A stretch of DNA of 64,000 nucleotides from Paraburkholderia sp. BL23I1N1 (GTDB lineage: Bacteria > Pseudomonadota > Gammaproteobacteria > Burkholderiales > Burkholderiaceae): contig NZ_RAPV01000001.1 in assembly GCF_003610295.1 (NCBI RefSeq), positions 1,922,001-1,986,000 on the forward strand, in the 5' to 3' direction. Positions within the stretch are counted from its first letter, which is position 1. Each line of letters starts with the position of its first letter. The notes under the pieces are model-generated. The model was not told where the DNA came from and made no database searches. It saw nothing but the letters and a program-made list of their open reading frames with translations. This document shows positions 1-9,087 of the stretch, in pieces. Made by a program: the position numbers and the translations under genes.

Positions 1-783
1 CTGGAGGTCGTCAATCCGGGCAGCGCCGCGCTTCATTGCATCGCCATGAACCTGAAGTGCACCTCGCTCACGTTCGTTCACGCCGGCAGCACACTCGTGC
101 GCGGCCGGGTAACGGCGGGCGCGGTGCAGATCACCGCGCCGGAGGTGCCGTGCAGCGCCGTGTTCGAATCGCCGGGCGACGTCCTGCATCTTTTCGTCTC
201 GCAGCAGGTGCTAGGCGAATGCTTCGAAGACCTGTTCGGCCACCCGCATGCGGGCGATATCCGTATCGACGATCCGAAGCTCGTGCGCGACCCTGCGCTC
301 GAACGTCTCGCGCAGGCGCTGGCCGTCTCGCAGTCCGACGACGCCGCGCTCGGCAAGGTCTTCACCGACAGCGTCAGTCTCGCCATCGTATCGCGCGTGA
401 TCGCACGTCACTTCACGATTGCGGAACGGCAAACCCGCGAAGTGAGTGCCTTGCCGTCATGGCGGCTCAGCCGTGCAATCGAGTATGTCGACGCGCATCT
501 GTCCGAGTCGATCGGGCTTGCGGATATTGCCCGCAGCGCGGGGCTGACCCGCATGCATTTCGCTTCGCAGTTCCGTCGCGCGACCGGCATGCGTCCGCAC
601 GAATACCTGTTGCGGCGCCGGATCGAGCACGCACAGCATCTTCTCGCCGGGTCGAGATACAAGGTGCTCGACGTTGCGCTGAGCTGCGGTTTCCGATCGC
701 AGGCTCACTTTACGACGGTGTTCAAACGCCTCGTCGGAGAGACGCCTTTTTGCTGGAGAAGGAAAGCGAATGTCGATGGCTAA
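1..783 (+). CDS. AraC-family transcriptional regulator (5' end outside window)
   Basis: The frame is open from the first base, so the start may lie upstream; an internal ATG at 46 would give 245 residues. The C-terminal third, about bases 466-750, is an AraC/XylS DNA-binding domain: two helix-turn-helix units, the first around LADIARSAGLTRMHF and the second around VALSCGFRSQAHFTTVFKR. The N-terminal part shows no motif I can name, so the ligand is unknown. AraC proteins of this kind are DNA-binding activators. The DUF3331 gene follows on the same strand after 155 bp. The family call is firm; start and target are unknown. Confidence 0.85.
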   Translation: MEVVNPGSAALHCIAMNLKCTSLTFVHAGSTLVRGRVTAGAVQITAPEVPCSAVFESPGDVLHLFVSQQVLGECFEDLFGHPHAGDIRIDDPKLVRDPALERLAQALAVSQSDDAALGKVFTDSVSLAIVSRVIARHFTIAERQTREVSALPSWRLSRAIEYVDAHLSESIGLADIARSAGLTRMHFASQFRRATGMRPHEYLLRRRIEHAQHLLAGSRYKVLDVALSCGFRSQAHFTTVFKRLVGETPFCWRRKANVDG

Positions 784-938
784 ACAGATTCGTGCGTTTC
801 TGGAAGTCAGCGAAACTTTTCTGCGGCAGTCCGGAAGTGGGCTGCGCCATGACGGACTGTTGTCGCTGGACGGCATGCGAAGTGTTCGCGATGGCCACCT
901 CGACGATCAACCGGATTATCCGAAACAGGAGTGCAATC

Positions 939-1358
939 ATGCTGGCGAATGCGAATTTCACCGATCCGTGGATGCAAACCCTTGGTTTGCTGTCCGTCCT
1001 ATCCGGTGACACGGACGCCGGCGCCGGCGTCAACGAACTGGCCGCGGAAGTTGCCCGGAACGGCCGCAAGAACTGCGCGCTGCCGGTCATGGGGCAACGA
1101 TTTGAAGTCCAGGTCCATGTGATCGACCGGCCGTCGCAGTCGACCGCGACGGTCATATGGCGCGACCCGACCCGTTGCTCCTATGGCGATCAGGTCTGGC
1201 ACGCAAGCCGCGCGCGCGTGAGCGGCGTGTGCGCCATGAGCGGACGCGCGATCCAGCCGGGCGACGCGATCTACAAGCCCCGTCCTTGCCGTCCCGCGCC
1301 GCTCAACACGGGTGCGATGATTCTGCGCACCGTGCTCGATAAAGCCGTCGCGCTTTGA
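939..1358 (+). CDS. DUF3331 domain protein
   Basis: A protein of 139 residues starting at ATG 939, chosen because AGGAG lies eight bases upstream (926-930). The body matches my memory of DUF3331, a family largely confined to Burkholderia and relatives: a WRDP-C-YGDQ-W stretch, then CAMSG and GDAIYKPR near the C-terminus. The two cysteines and the SG..I..GD pattern could suggest a small beta-rich or metal-binding fold, but that is a guess. No signal peptide or membrane segment is visible. The same frame is open far upstream through the AraC gene, but that part is a shadow. Function is unknown. Confidence 0.75.
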   Translation: MLANANFTDPWMQTLGLLSVLSGDTDAGAGVNELAAEVARNGRKNCALPVMGQRFEVQVHVIDRPSQSTATVIWRDPTRCSYGDQVWHASRARVSGVCAMSGRAIQPGDAIYKPRPCRPAPLNTGAMILRTVLDKAVAL

Positions 1359-1462
1359 TCGATACGCATTTGAAGCGCCGGGGCGATAGCGACACGTTGC
1401 TCGCTGCGCCCGGGCGTTTGCTGTAAAAAATCGGGCTGCATTCCTACATCGCAAGGTGATGC

Positions 1463-2452
1463 TCACTCGGCCGCGTGTGAACCGGCCACGACCTTGCCGC
1501 GGAAAATGTAGTACTGGTAGAGGTTGTAGCCGATCATCACCGGAAAGATGAGCCCGATCCCGATCAGCATGAACACGAGTGTCGACGAATCGGACGCCGC
1601 TTCGACGATGCGGAGCTTGCCCGGAATGAAGTCGGGAAACAGGCTGACTGCAAGGCCAATAAACGACACGGCGAACATGGCGACCGATGCGCGGAACGGC
1701 GCGCGCGATCTTCCCATGGTCAATGAACCGATGACGGTCGCGAAGGCGAACGCCGCGGCCGCACCGAGCCCGATCAGCAGATGAAACACACCAGGCTGGG
1801 TCCAGCGGTCGCGGCCGACGGCGCTGATGAACCACGTCGCGGCGGTCAGCAGCGTGGCCGCGGCGGCTGTGATGAAGGCGCTCAGCAGCGCCAAACGGCG
1901 CGCCCAGTGTTCGAGCGGCCCAACGGTCTTGTTGACGAGATAGGTCGAGCCGAGCAGTGAATAGCCGGCCACCACGCCCACCGCCGAAACGGCGACGAAC
2001 ACACCGCGCAGTTCGCCCGGCAACAGGCCCGTGATGACCTTGCCGAGCACCACGCCCTGGGCGATGGCGGCAATCAGACTGCCGATGCCGAACGCCTTGT
2101 CCCACAGGAGCCCGTGCGTTACGCTATGGCGGAATTCGATCGCGGCGCCGCGCATGATCAGACCCGCGATCAGCGCCATGACCGGCAGATACAGATCCTG
2201 CAGAAGCAGCGCATACGCGTCGGGGAACGCCCCGAACAGCGCGCCGCCGAGCACGACCAGCCACGTCTCGTTGGCGTCCCAGACGTGGCCGATTGTCTGC
2301 ACCATCACGTCGTGATCTTCTCGGCGGCTGCGTAGCAGGCTGAGTATGCCGATGCCGAGGTCGAAGCCGTCGGTGACGACATAGAACACCAGCATCAGGC
2401 CGATGAGGCCGAACCAGGTGAGTGCCAGCGTGGTGTGAATCGAGTGGTCCAT
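1463..2452 (-). CDS. cydB: cytochrome bd-type quinol oxidase subunit II (cyanide-insensitive type)
   Basis: 329 residues, hydrophobic throughout with about eight membrane segments. It contains the subunit II signature near the N-terminus (FYVVTDGFDLGIGIL) and the WDANETWLV motif. Subunit II pairs with CydA in the inner membrane to oxidise ubiquinol and reduce oxygen to water without proton pumping. The length is shorter than E. coli CydB (about 380) and fits the CIO-type enzymes of Pseudomonas and Burkholderia. It lies 25 bp downstream of cydA on the same strand, so the two are probably one transcript. I see no small cydX frame in the roughly 100 bp that follow. Confidence 0.95.
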   Translation of the reverse strand: MDHSIHTTLALTWFGLIGLMLVFYVVTDGFDLGIGILSLLRSRREDHDVMVQTIGHVWDANETWLVVLGGALFGAFPDAYALLLQDLYLPVMALIAGLIMRGAAIEFRHSVTHGLLWDKAFGIGSLIAAIAQGVVLGKVITGLLPGELRGVFVAVSAVGVVAGYSLLGSTYLVNKTVGPLEHWARRLALLSAFITAAAATLLTAATWFISAVGRDRWTQPGVFHLLIGLGAAAAFAFATVIGSLTMGRSRAPFRASVAMFAVSFIGLAVSLFPDFIPGKLRIVEAASDSSTLVFMLIGIGLIFPVMIGYNLYQYYIFRGKVVAGSHAAE

Positions 2453-2477
2453 GAGATTTCCTCGTAACGGGATTGGG

Positions 2478-3875
2478 TTAGTACCCGGTGACGGCCGCCG
2501 CTGTTTCAGCTTCGGCTGGCGTGGGCGGCGTCAACGTGAGATCGGGACCGGTGCGCAGCCAGTGGCGCGCGAGCACGAAGAAGGTGAGCAGCAGCACCAC
2601 GTAGAAGGCAAAGAACATCACCATGCTCAACGTGACCGACGCTGGCGCCACGCTCGACGCAGCGTCTTTCGTGCGCAGCAGCCCGTAGACGACCCAGGGC
2701 TGGCGGCCGACTTCGCGCACGATCCAGCCGGCCTCGACCGCCGCATAGGGCAGGGGAATGCACAGTACCCATGCGAGCAGCAGCTTGCGTTGAGCGAGCA
2801 GCGCCTCGAGGTTGCCGCGCGTCTTGCGCAAGACGTACGCCGTCCAGAACGCCAGTGCCATGAAAGCGAAGCCAATGCCCGCCATCACACGGAACGCGTA
2901 GTACAGCAGAGGAATCGTCGGCGGCTGGTCGGCGGGCGGGAAGTCAGTGAGGCCCTTGACCTGGCCGTGCAGCGTATGGGTGCTGAGAATGCTGAGCATG
3001 CCCGGCACTTCAATCGACCAGTCGTTGCGCTGCGCCTTCTGGTTCGGCCACGCGAGCAGCGACCATGACGCACCGGTGCCTGGCTTGTTCGTGATCCAGT
3101 TCCCTTCGATCGCCGCGCCCTTTGCCGGCTGCGTTTTGAATACGCTGCCGCCGCTCGAATCGCCGAGCCAGATCTGGATTGGCGCGACGAATACGAGCAC
3201 CAGTAGCGCGATCCTGAATGAGTGGGCGAAAAATTCCGGATGGCGGCGTTTGAACAGGTTCCACGCGGAAATGCCGGCGATCACGAACATGCCGGTTTCG
3301 ATCGCCGCCGCCCACATGTGCGTGACGCCCCAGACCATATCCGGATTGAAGATCGCGGCTGCGTAGTCGGTCACGACGATCTTGCCGTTTTCGACCGCAA
3401 TGCCCGCCGGCGTCTGCATCCACGAATTGGCGACCATGATCCAGAACGCGGAGATGCTCGAACCCAGCGCGACCATCGAGGTGGCGAAGAGATGCACGCC
3501 GCGCGGCACGCGTCCCCAGCCGAGCAGCATCACACCGATGAATCCCGCCTCCAGCATGAAGGCCATCGCCCCTTCGAAGCCGAGGATGTTGCCGAAGAAC
3601 TGTCCGCTGAAACGCGAAAAGCCGGCCCAGTTGGTGCCGAACTGGAACTCCATCGGGATGCCGCTGACCACGCCCACCGCGAAGTTCAGCGCCAGCAGCT
3701 TGCTCCAGAAGCGCGCATGCCGGTAATAGGCGAGGTTGCCGGTGCGCAGCCATAGCACTTCGATCAGCACGAGGAAGGCCGAAAGACTGATGGTCAGAAT
3801 CGGCCACATGATGTGAAAAAGGGCTGTCATTGCGAACTGGCCGCGTGACAGATCGAGTACGCCAATGAGATGCAT
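2478..3875 (-). CDS. cydA: cytochrome bd-type quinol oxidase subunit I (cyanide-insensitive type)
   Basis: I place the start at the ATG whose complement ends at 3875. It is preceded by GGGAG at six bases, and MHLIGVLDLSRGQFAMTALF is a normal CydA N-terminus, giving 465 residues. Haem-ligand candidates are the His in FHIMWP, the His in WGVTHMW and the Met in AFRVMAG. The quinol-loop Lys/Glu pair (PAKGAAIEG) and the GRQPW motif are present. The quinol loop looks short, as in cyanide-insensitive oxidases, whereas E. coli CydA has about 520 residues. First gene of a cydAB unit, divergent from the small membrane-protein gene at 4184. Confidence 0.95.
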   Translation of the reverse strand: MHLIGVLDLSRGQFAMTALFHIMWPILTISLSAFLVLIEVLWLRTGNLAYYRHARFWSKLLALNFAVGVVSGIPMEFQFGTNWAGFSRFSGQFFGNILGFEGAMAFMLEAGFIGVMLLGWGRVPRGVHLFATSMVALGSSISAFWIMVANSWMQTPAGIAVENGKIVVTDYAAAIFNPDMVWGVTHMWAAAIETGMFVIAGISAWNLFKRRHPEFFAHSFRIALLVLVFVAPIQIWLGDSSGGSVFKTQPAKGAAIEGNWITNKPGTGASWSLLAWPNQKAQRNDWSIEVPGMLSILSTHTLHGQVKGLTDFPPADQPPTIPLLYYAFRVMAGIGFAFMALAFWTAYVLRKTRGNLEALLAQRKLLLAWVLCIPLPYAAVEAGWIVREVGRQPWVVYGLLRTKDAASSVAPASVTLSMVMFFAFYVVLLLTFFVLARHWLRTGPDLTLTPPTPAEAETAAAVTGY

Positions 3876-4183
3876 GAGGAACTCCCGCCGGTCGAAGCGT
3901 GACTTGAGGTTCGTTGAGGAACACGAGGAGAAATCATGGCTCGCCATCGAGCACGGCGCTTGTTCAAACGCCCGCCGGTTTCATATTTGCACGCCGGTGG
4001 TCGCGCGCGCCGGACGCGCCTTCTTGCATGCCGTGCGTTTTCGAAATCGCGCAGGCGAACTGAAAAGACCGGCGGATCATGTCGCCGAATAATGTTTTCC
4101 ACGCGGAGAGGCTGCATGACGGTTGGCGGCAGGGTTCCCGCGGTATTCGCGTCGGATTCCGAGAAGAAACCTGGAGAACCATC
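3876..4183. other. divergent intergenic region (308 bp)
   Basis: This region separates cydA (minus) from the membrane-protein gene at 4184 (plus) and must carry promoters for both. I see no convincing open frame, FNR/Anr-type dyad or hairpin. Frames open through the segment on both strands lack ribosome-binding sites. Confidence 0.5.
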
Positions 4184-4651
4184 ATGCGCTATCTGGACAC
4201 GACACAGCACGACCTGAATCGAAGCGATCGGGTGTTTCTGCCGGACATCGATCCGACCGATAGGGAGGTGTGGTCCGCGCCCGATCTGCCGGCGCCCGAA
4301 CTGGCGCTTGGGCGATGGACACAACGGGTCGTGTTTGCTACCGCGCTCTGGTCGGTCTGCGAGCTTCCGTTTGAGGTGTGGTTCAGCCGCACGACGCAGG
4401 AGGTGGTGTGCTGCGTCGCTGCAAAGCTTGTGTGGCTGGCGCTCGTGTTGTTCGTTCTGGCCGGAAGCCGCTTGGCGCGTCTTGCCTATGCGTTCCTTTG
4501 CACGATTGGATTAATGGCCGTTGCGTTCGGCCTGCCTGCCGAATACCGCGTGTTTCCGCTGGGATTTCTGCTGTCTTCGGTGGAGTGCGTTTTAAAGGCT
4601 ACGGCATTCGTCTGCCTTGTGTCCGCGGGCATCTACCCCGAAGAGGCGTGA
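4184..4651 (+). CDS. small integral membrane protein, unknown function
   Basis: 155 residues from ATG 4184, chosen over an upstream in-frame ATG (4079) because TGGAGAA precedes it at a normal distance. The first 45 residues are polar and acidic. Four hydrophobic stretches follow, centred near residues 55, 80, 105 and 135, consistent with four membrane helices. I recognise no family motif. It stands alone, divergent from cydAB and 170 bp upstream of the winged-helix/ATPase gene. Confidence 0.7.
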   Translation: MRYLDTTQHDLNRSDRVFLPDIDPTDREVWSAPDLPAPELALGRWTQRVVFATALWSVCELPFEVWFSRTTQEVVCCVAAKLVWLALVLFVLAGSRLARLAYAFLCTIGLMAVAFGLPAEYRVFPLGFLLSSVECVLKATAFVCLVSAGIYPEEA

Positions 4652-4821
4652 TTTTGCGGGCGCCGCAAGGGTGGGCATCCTATCCCTTTGGATAATAGTT
4701 TCGGATGACTATCCCAATTAATATGGCTCCAACGACGCAAGCCTCGCACCGGCCGCGTTAGTGCAAAGGGCGCAGTCATCGAACGCGCCCGTCCCGCTAG
4801 TCCACCAGGCGTGAGTGCAGC

Positions 4822-6354
4822 ATGATAAAGATCGGTCGAGTAACCGTGTCGTTGGAAAGGCGCGAGGCGTACCTGGATGATCGGCTGCTCCAGGTCGGAT
4901 CGAGGGCCTTCGATATCCTCGAACTGCTGATCCAGGCGCGGGGCAAAACTGTCACGAAAGACGAGATTCTTCGGCACGTGTGGCCGAATTCGGTGGTCGA
5001 GGAAAATAATATTCACGTCCAGCTTTCGGCGCTCAGGAAGATCCTGGGCGATGACAAGGACGCGATTCGCACGATCTCGGGTCGGGGCTACCGGCTCACC
5101 ACTCAGGTCGAAGGGGACGAGCCAGTCGCGTTGTCTGGAGCCGTTCAGGACGGTCCGACGCGACAAATCGGACCAGCGGGACAACCTGGCACGGCGCGCC
5201 GGACCGGCGTGCCGGTCTGCCATGCGCCCCTGATCGGACGCGACAGCGCTATGGCTGAAATCACGCGGGCCCTGAACGGGACGCCGATCGTCACCTTGCT
5301 CGGACCGGGAGGCATCGGCAAGACGCAACTCGGCATCGCGGTGACGAGGTCGATTGCGGCTGAGTCGGATCGGGAAGTGTGCTTCGTCACGTTGGCCGCG
5401 GTGGACCACGCCCAGGGCGTGGTGAGCGCCCTTGCCGAAGCGCTGGGCGTTGAGCGTGCCGATGGCGACGTTGCCCTATCGTCGCTCGTCGCGGCGGTCC
5501 AGGGGCGCACCTTGCTGGTCATGCTGGACAACTGCGAGCATGTGATCGAGTCGGCGGCAACAGTGTGCGAACTGCTCGTCCAGGCAAGTGCGGACCTGCG
5601 CATTCTCGCAACCAGCCGCGAGCCGTTGCGAACGCGTGACGAGAAATTCTATTGGGTCGCGCCGCTCGACACCCCGGACGCAGAGGCGAGTCCCCAGGCG
5701 ATTCTGGCCTCCAGTTCGGTCAGGTTTTTTCTGGCGCAGATGCGAGCGGTCAATGCGGACGTCGAGACCGACCCCGGCAGCCTCGAGATGGTCGCGACGA
5801 TCTGCCGGCGGCTCGACGGCGTGCCGCTTGCTCTCGAACTGGCCGCGGCCCGTGCGGCAGTGTTTGGCATCCGCAAGACGGTCACGGAACTCGACGACCG
5901 GTTCCAGTTTCTGACGGGCGGCCGCCGTACCGCGCCCCCGCGGCAGCAAACGCTGGAGGCCTCGCTCGACTGGAGCTACCAGCTGCTCAGTTCGACGGAG
6001 CGGATTGTGCTGCACAGGCTCGGTATTTTTCCTGCCAGGTTCTCGCTGGAAGCGGCATGTGCCGTCGCGGCCTGTGAACGCTTGTCGCCCAACGAAGTGA
6101 CGGAGGCGATCGTCGGCCTTGCCTCCAAGTGCGTCGTCATGACAACGTTCGACAGCAGGACCAAAGAGTATTTCCTGCTCGAAACAACGCGCGAATATGC
6201 CCTGCGCAAACTATACGAATCGGACGAATCGGACGAAGTGCTGACGAGAAACGCGGCCTATCTGGCGCGGGTTGAAGAGCAGCCTTACGGGCGCCGTTTC
6301 AGGGCGGCGACAGGCGGCAACACCCTTGCGGCGGAATCCGTCGCGTCGCGATGA
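4822..6354 (+). CDS. winged-helix DNA-binding protein with NTPase domain (COG3903-like)
   Basis: 510 residues. Residues 1-95 form an OmpR/PhoB-type winged helix (AFDILELLIQARGKTVTKDE, ending ISGRGYRL). An NB-ARC/STAND-like ATPase follows, with Walker A GPGGIGKTQ near residue 162, Walker B VMLDNCEH near 232 and sensor-like ATSREPLR near 262. Winged-helix/ATPase proteins of this type often have a long TPR or helical tail; here the protein ends near residue 510 without one. There is no receiver domain, so control is probably by ligand or nucleotide binding rather than phosphorylation. Its stop overlaps an ATG of the next frame at 6351. A close paralogue lies at 7582-9087 on the other strand. Confidence 0.85.
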   Translation: MIKIGRVTVSLERREAYLDDRLLQVGSRAFDILELLIQARGKTVTKDEILRHVWPNSVVEENNIHVQLSALRKILGDDKDAIRTISGRGYRLTTQVEGDEPVALSGAVQDGPTRQIGPAGQPGTARRTGVPVCHAPLIGRDSAMAEITRALNGTPIVTLLGPGGIGKTQLGIAVTRSIAAESDREVCFVTLAAVDHAQGVVSALAEALGVERADGDVALSSLVAAVQGRTLLVMLDNCEHVIESAATVCELLVQASADLRILATSREPLRTRDEKFYWVAPLDTPDAEASPQAILASSSVRFFLAQMRAVNADVETDPGSLEMVATICRRLDGVPLALELAAARAAVFGIRKTVTELDDRFQFLTGGRRTAPPRQQTLEASLDWSYQLLSSTERIVLHRLGIFPARFSLEAACAVAACERLSPNEVTEAIVGLASKCVVMTTFDSRTKEYFLLETTREYALRKLYESDESDEVLTRNAAYLARVEEQPYGRRFRAATGGNTLAAESVASR

Positions 6355-6446
6355 AGCGGCTGCCCATGCAGGCTGGAAAGGATCGTTTGGCGTGTGCTCT
6401 CAGGTACCATGACGGCACCCCAACCCCAATCTTTCTGGAAGCTGAA

Positions 6447-7073
6447 ATGCCTGATCCTTCGGGGCTTGAGCCGATGGTGTATGTGATCGACGACGAAGAA
6501 ATGGTGCGCGAGGCGCTTTGGCGTCTGCTGCGCTCAGCGGGTTTCAACGCGCAAGGTTTTGCGTCGCCCGCGGAGATACTCTCGAAGGATTTGCCTAACG
6601 TGCCGATGTGCATCCTGCTGGATATGAACCTGCAGTGCATGACCGGTTTCGACGTCCAGAGCCAGCTCGCGCAGAAGGGCGTGCAGGTGCCGATTATTTT
6701 TCTGACCGGGTACGGGTCCATTCCCATGTCGGTGCGCGCGATCAAGGCGGGTGCGCATGAATTCCTCACCAAACCGATCGACGACGAAGAACTGCTCGAC
6801 GCGGTGAGACGGGCGCTGGCACAAGACGAGGCCAACCTCGCGGAGCGCGCCTTCAGCGCAGAGGTGCTGCAGCGTGCCGCGTCGCTGACGCCGCGTGAAA
6901 TGGATGTCTTCGAACTTGCGGTGGACGGCCGGATGATCAAGCAGATCGCGCATGAACTGGGCACCCAGGAAGTGACGGTGAAGGTTCACAAGCGGCGCGT
7001 GATGAGCAAGATGGGGGCCAAGACCCTGATCGACCTGGCAAAAATGTGGGAATTGATACGTCGGACGCGATGA
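6447..7073 (+). CDS. FixJ/NarL-type response regulator (receiver + LuxR helix-turn-helix)
   Basis: 208 residues from ATG 6447, preceded by GGAAG. An in-frame ATG at 6351 overlapping the previous stop is an alternative. Residues about 10-125 are a receiver: acidic pair VIDDEE, phosphorylation Asp in LLDMNL, Thr in FLTGYG and Lys in LTKPID. Residues about 150-205 are a LuxR-type helix-turn-helix beginning LTPREMDVFELAVDG. The order and spacing are those of FixJ. It lies between the two winged-helix/ATPase genes and probably shares a transcript with the one upstream. The cognate kinase is not obvious. Confidence 0.9.
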   Translation: MPDPSGLEPMVYVIDDEEMVREALWRLLRSAGFNAQGFASPAEILSKDLPNVPMCILLDMNLQCMTGFDVQSQLAQKGVQVPIIFLTGYGSIPMSVRAIKAGAHEFLTKPIDDEELLDAVRRALAQDEANLAERAFSAEVLQRAASLTPREMDVFELAVDGRMIKQIAHELGTQEVTVKVHKRRVMSKMGAKTLIDLAKMWELIRRTR

Positions 7074-7149
7074 GCATCCTGAAGCAGTAAATATCGCGCC
7101 GGATATTTGTTTCTGTGACTACGTCGGCGCAATGGGAGTATTGGCAGCT

Positions 7150-7524
7150 ATGAGTTTTGTTTGCATCGTCGACGATGACGCCTCGGTACGAAGTGGCGTC
7201 GGAAACCTTCTTAAAGCAGTGGGTTATGCGACTGTGACCTTTTCATCGGGAGAGGAATTCCTCGCCTCCCCGACGGTCGACGATGCGCTGTGTGTTTTGC
7301 TCGACCTTAAGATGCAAGGCATGCAGGGTCTCGAAGTGCAGCGGCAACTGAACGCGGAACAACGGCATATCCCTGTGGTGTTCATGTCCGCGCATGGCGA
7401 CGACGAGGCGGTTCGGCGGGCAATGCAGCATGGCGCGATCAGTTTCCTGCGCAAGCCCTTCGCTGAAGAAGTCCTGCTCGATTCCATCGAGCTTGCCATT
7501 GGGCGCAGGAGCGGGGCGCACTGA
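7150..7524 (+). CDS. single-domain response regulator (FixJ-type receiver)
   Basis: 124 residues from ATG 7150; an alternative in-frame ATG at 7132 adds six residues. The whole protein is one receiver: VDDDASVR acidic pair, Asp in LLDLKM, Ser in FMSAHG and Lys in LRKPF. There is no output domain, so it probably acts by protein contact or as a phosphate shuttle or sink. It follows the FixJ-type regulator at 6447-7073 after 76 bp and converges on the second winged-helix/ATPase gene. Confidence 0.85.
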   Translation: MSFVCIVDDDASVRSGVGNLLKAVGYATVTFSSGEEFLASPTVDDALCVLLDLKMQGMQGLEVQRQLNAEQRHIPVVFMSAHGDDEAVRRAMQHGAISFLRKPFAEEVLLDSIELAIGRRSGAH

Positions 7525-7528
7525 ACCC

Positions 7529-7560
7529 GGAGTCAGTAGCCCTCGCGAGGGGCTCACTCC
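7529..7560. terminator. hairpin between convergent genes
   Basis: GGAGT (7529-7533) pairs with ACTCC (7556-7560). An inner stem AGCCCT/AGGGGCT with one bulge closes a CGCG loop. It lies exactly between the convergent stops at 7524 and 7582, where a bidirectional terminator would be expected. There is no clear U-tract on either side, so this is a candidate only. Confidence 0.4.
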
Positions 7561-7581
7561 GTGCTCAATCATGGCTCCCAT

Positions 7582-9087
7582 TTAACTATCCTGTATCGCA
7601 AGTCTCGCCCGGTCATTAGACGCGTCTGTCGCATCGAATTCATGTGTTACGGCCCCGCACGTGCGTAGATAGTATTCATGCCTGCGGACCATGATTTCGC
7701 TTTCGCCGGCTTCGGCAAGCATCTGTAGCGCGTACGCCCGGGTCGTCTCGAGCAGGTAGTAAGTCATGAACGAACCGCTCGGCCTGGACGTGAGCAGTGA
7801 CTTCGCGACCAGACCGGCGATCGCTTCTGTAACGTCGGCCGCGGCGAGGTCCTCGCGTGCGACCACTTCGCATGCCGCATTGAGCGCAAAGGCGCCGCGA
7901 AATACGCCGATACGTCGTAAGACGATGCGCTCGCGCTGGCAAAGAAACTGGTGACTGCGATCGAGTGCCGCCTTTAGCGTTTGCTGCTGCGCCGGCGCCG
8001 TCCGATGTCCACCCGCGAGCACGCGAAAGCGATTGTCGAGTTGCGCGACCAGATCCCTGATGCCCCGCGCGGCGACTTGGGCTGCCGCCAGTTCGAGGGC
8101 AAGCGGCAAACCGTCGAGGCGCCGGCAGAGCGTGCCGATCAAGGTGATGTTTTCGGCGTCTGCCTGAAAGCGGGGGTCATAGGCACGGGCCCGCGACATG
8201 AACATGTGTGCCGCGCTGCACCCGAGAATGTCGTCGTGCCCCGCCTCTTCGGACGGCACCTCGAGCGGCGCAACCCTGTAAATCTGCTCAAAGCGGGCAC
8301 GCAGGGGCTCGCGGCTCGTCACCAGGATTCTGAGGTTGGGATTGCTCTCGACAAGCTGTTCGCAGATCGAGGCCGTCTCCAGAATCACATGTTCGCAATT
8401 GTCCAGCATGACCAGCATCTTGCGGCAACCGATCGCATGAATCAGGTCCGTTGCGGTGACCGTGCCTATCGAACTTCCGCATGCGAGGCCGTTGGCGATC
8501 GCATTCAGCGTGGACCCGGGCCGCTCGGCGGTCGACAGATCGACACACCGGACTTCGGCAAAGAGCGGGTTCAGGACGCGCGCCACTTCCAGGCCGAGCT
8601 GCGTTTTGCCGACACCGCCTGTGCCGACCAGCGTGACGAGCGGCGATTGGCCGAGCGCGCATTTCACGTCGCCGAGTGCTGTCTCGCGGCCGATAAGCGG
8701 TGTGTGACGGAGCGGAACGTTGCTCGTTTGAAGCGCTTCCTTGCTGGCCGATTTGCCGGTCCATGCGAGGGTCCGCGTGCCCGTCCGGCCCTCGGTTTCA
8801 TTCGGGCAAGTCAGACAATAGCCACGCCCCGGTATGGTCTTGATGAGGTCCTTGTCGTCTCCGAGCATTTTTCGAAGTGAAGAAATATGCACTTGCAAAT
8901 TACTCTCTTCGACAATCGTTTCCGGCCACACGCGCCGGAAAATCTCCTCTTTGCTTGCAAGCTTGCCGCCTGCCTCGATCAGCACCTGAAGAACGTCGAA
9001 CGCGCGCGTGCCGACGCGTATCGGCCGGCCTTGCAGATAAAGCTGCCGTCGCTCTAGCGACACGTCGAGTCGACCGATCTTGATCAT
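7582..9087 (-). CDS. winged-helix DNA-binding protein with NTPase domain, paralogue of the 4822 gene
   Basis: 501 residues. The start is the ATG whose complement ends at 9087, because MIKIGRLDVSLERRQ aligns directly with the paralogue's MIKIGRVTVSLERRE. An upstream in-frame codon adds 16 residues. It has an N-terminal OmpR-type winged helix ending IPGRGYCL, Walker A GTGGVGKTQ near residue 160, Walker B VMLDNCEH and the motif VTSREPLRA. The protein ends without a TPR tail. The two paralogues match along most of their length and lie on opposite strands around two response-regulator genes, which suggests an old inverted duplication. Confidence 0.85.
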   Translation of the reverse strand: MIKIGRLDVSLERRQLYLQGRPIRVGTRAFDVLQVLIEAGGKLASKEEIFRRVWPETIVEESNLQVHISSLRKMLGDDKDLIKTIPGRGYCLTCPNETEGRTGTRTLAWTGKSASKEALQTSNVPLRHTPLIGRETALGDVKCALGQSPLVTLVGTGGVGKTQLGLEVARVLNPLFAEVRCVDLSTAERPGSTLNAIANGLACGSSIGTVTATDLIHAIGCRKMLVMLDNCEHVILETASICEQLVESNPNLRILVTSREPLRARFEQIYRVAPLEVPSEEAGHDDILGCSAAHMFMSRARAYDPRFQADAENITLIGTLCRRLDGLPLALELAAAQVAARGIRDLVAQLDNRFRVLAGGHRTAPAQQQTLKAALDRSHQFLCQRERIVLRRIGVFRGAFALNAACEVVAREDLAAADVTEAIAGLVAKSLLTSRPSGSFMTYYLLETTRAYALQMLAEAGESEIMVRRHEYYLRTCGAVTHEFDATDASNDRARLAIQDS

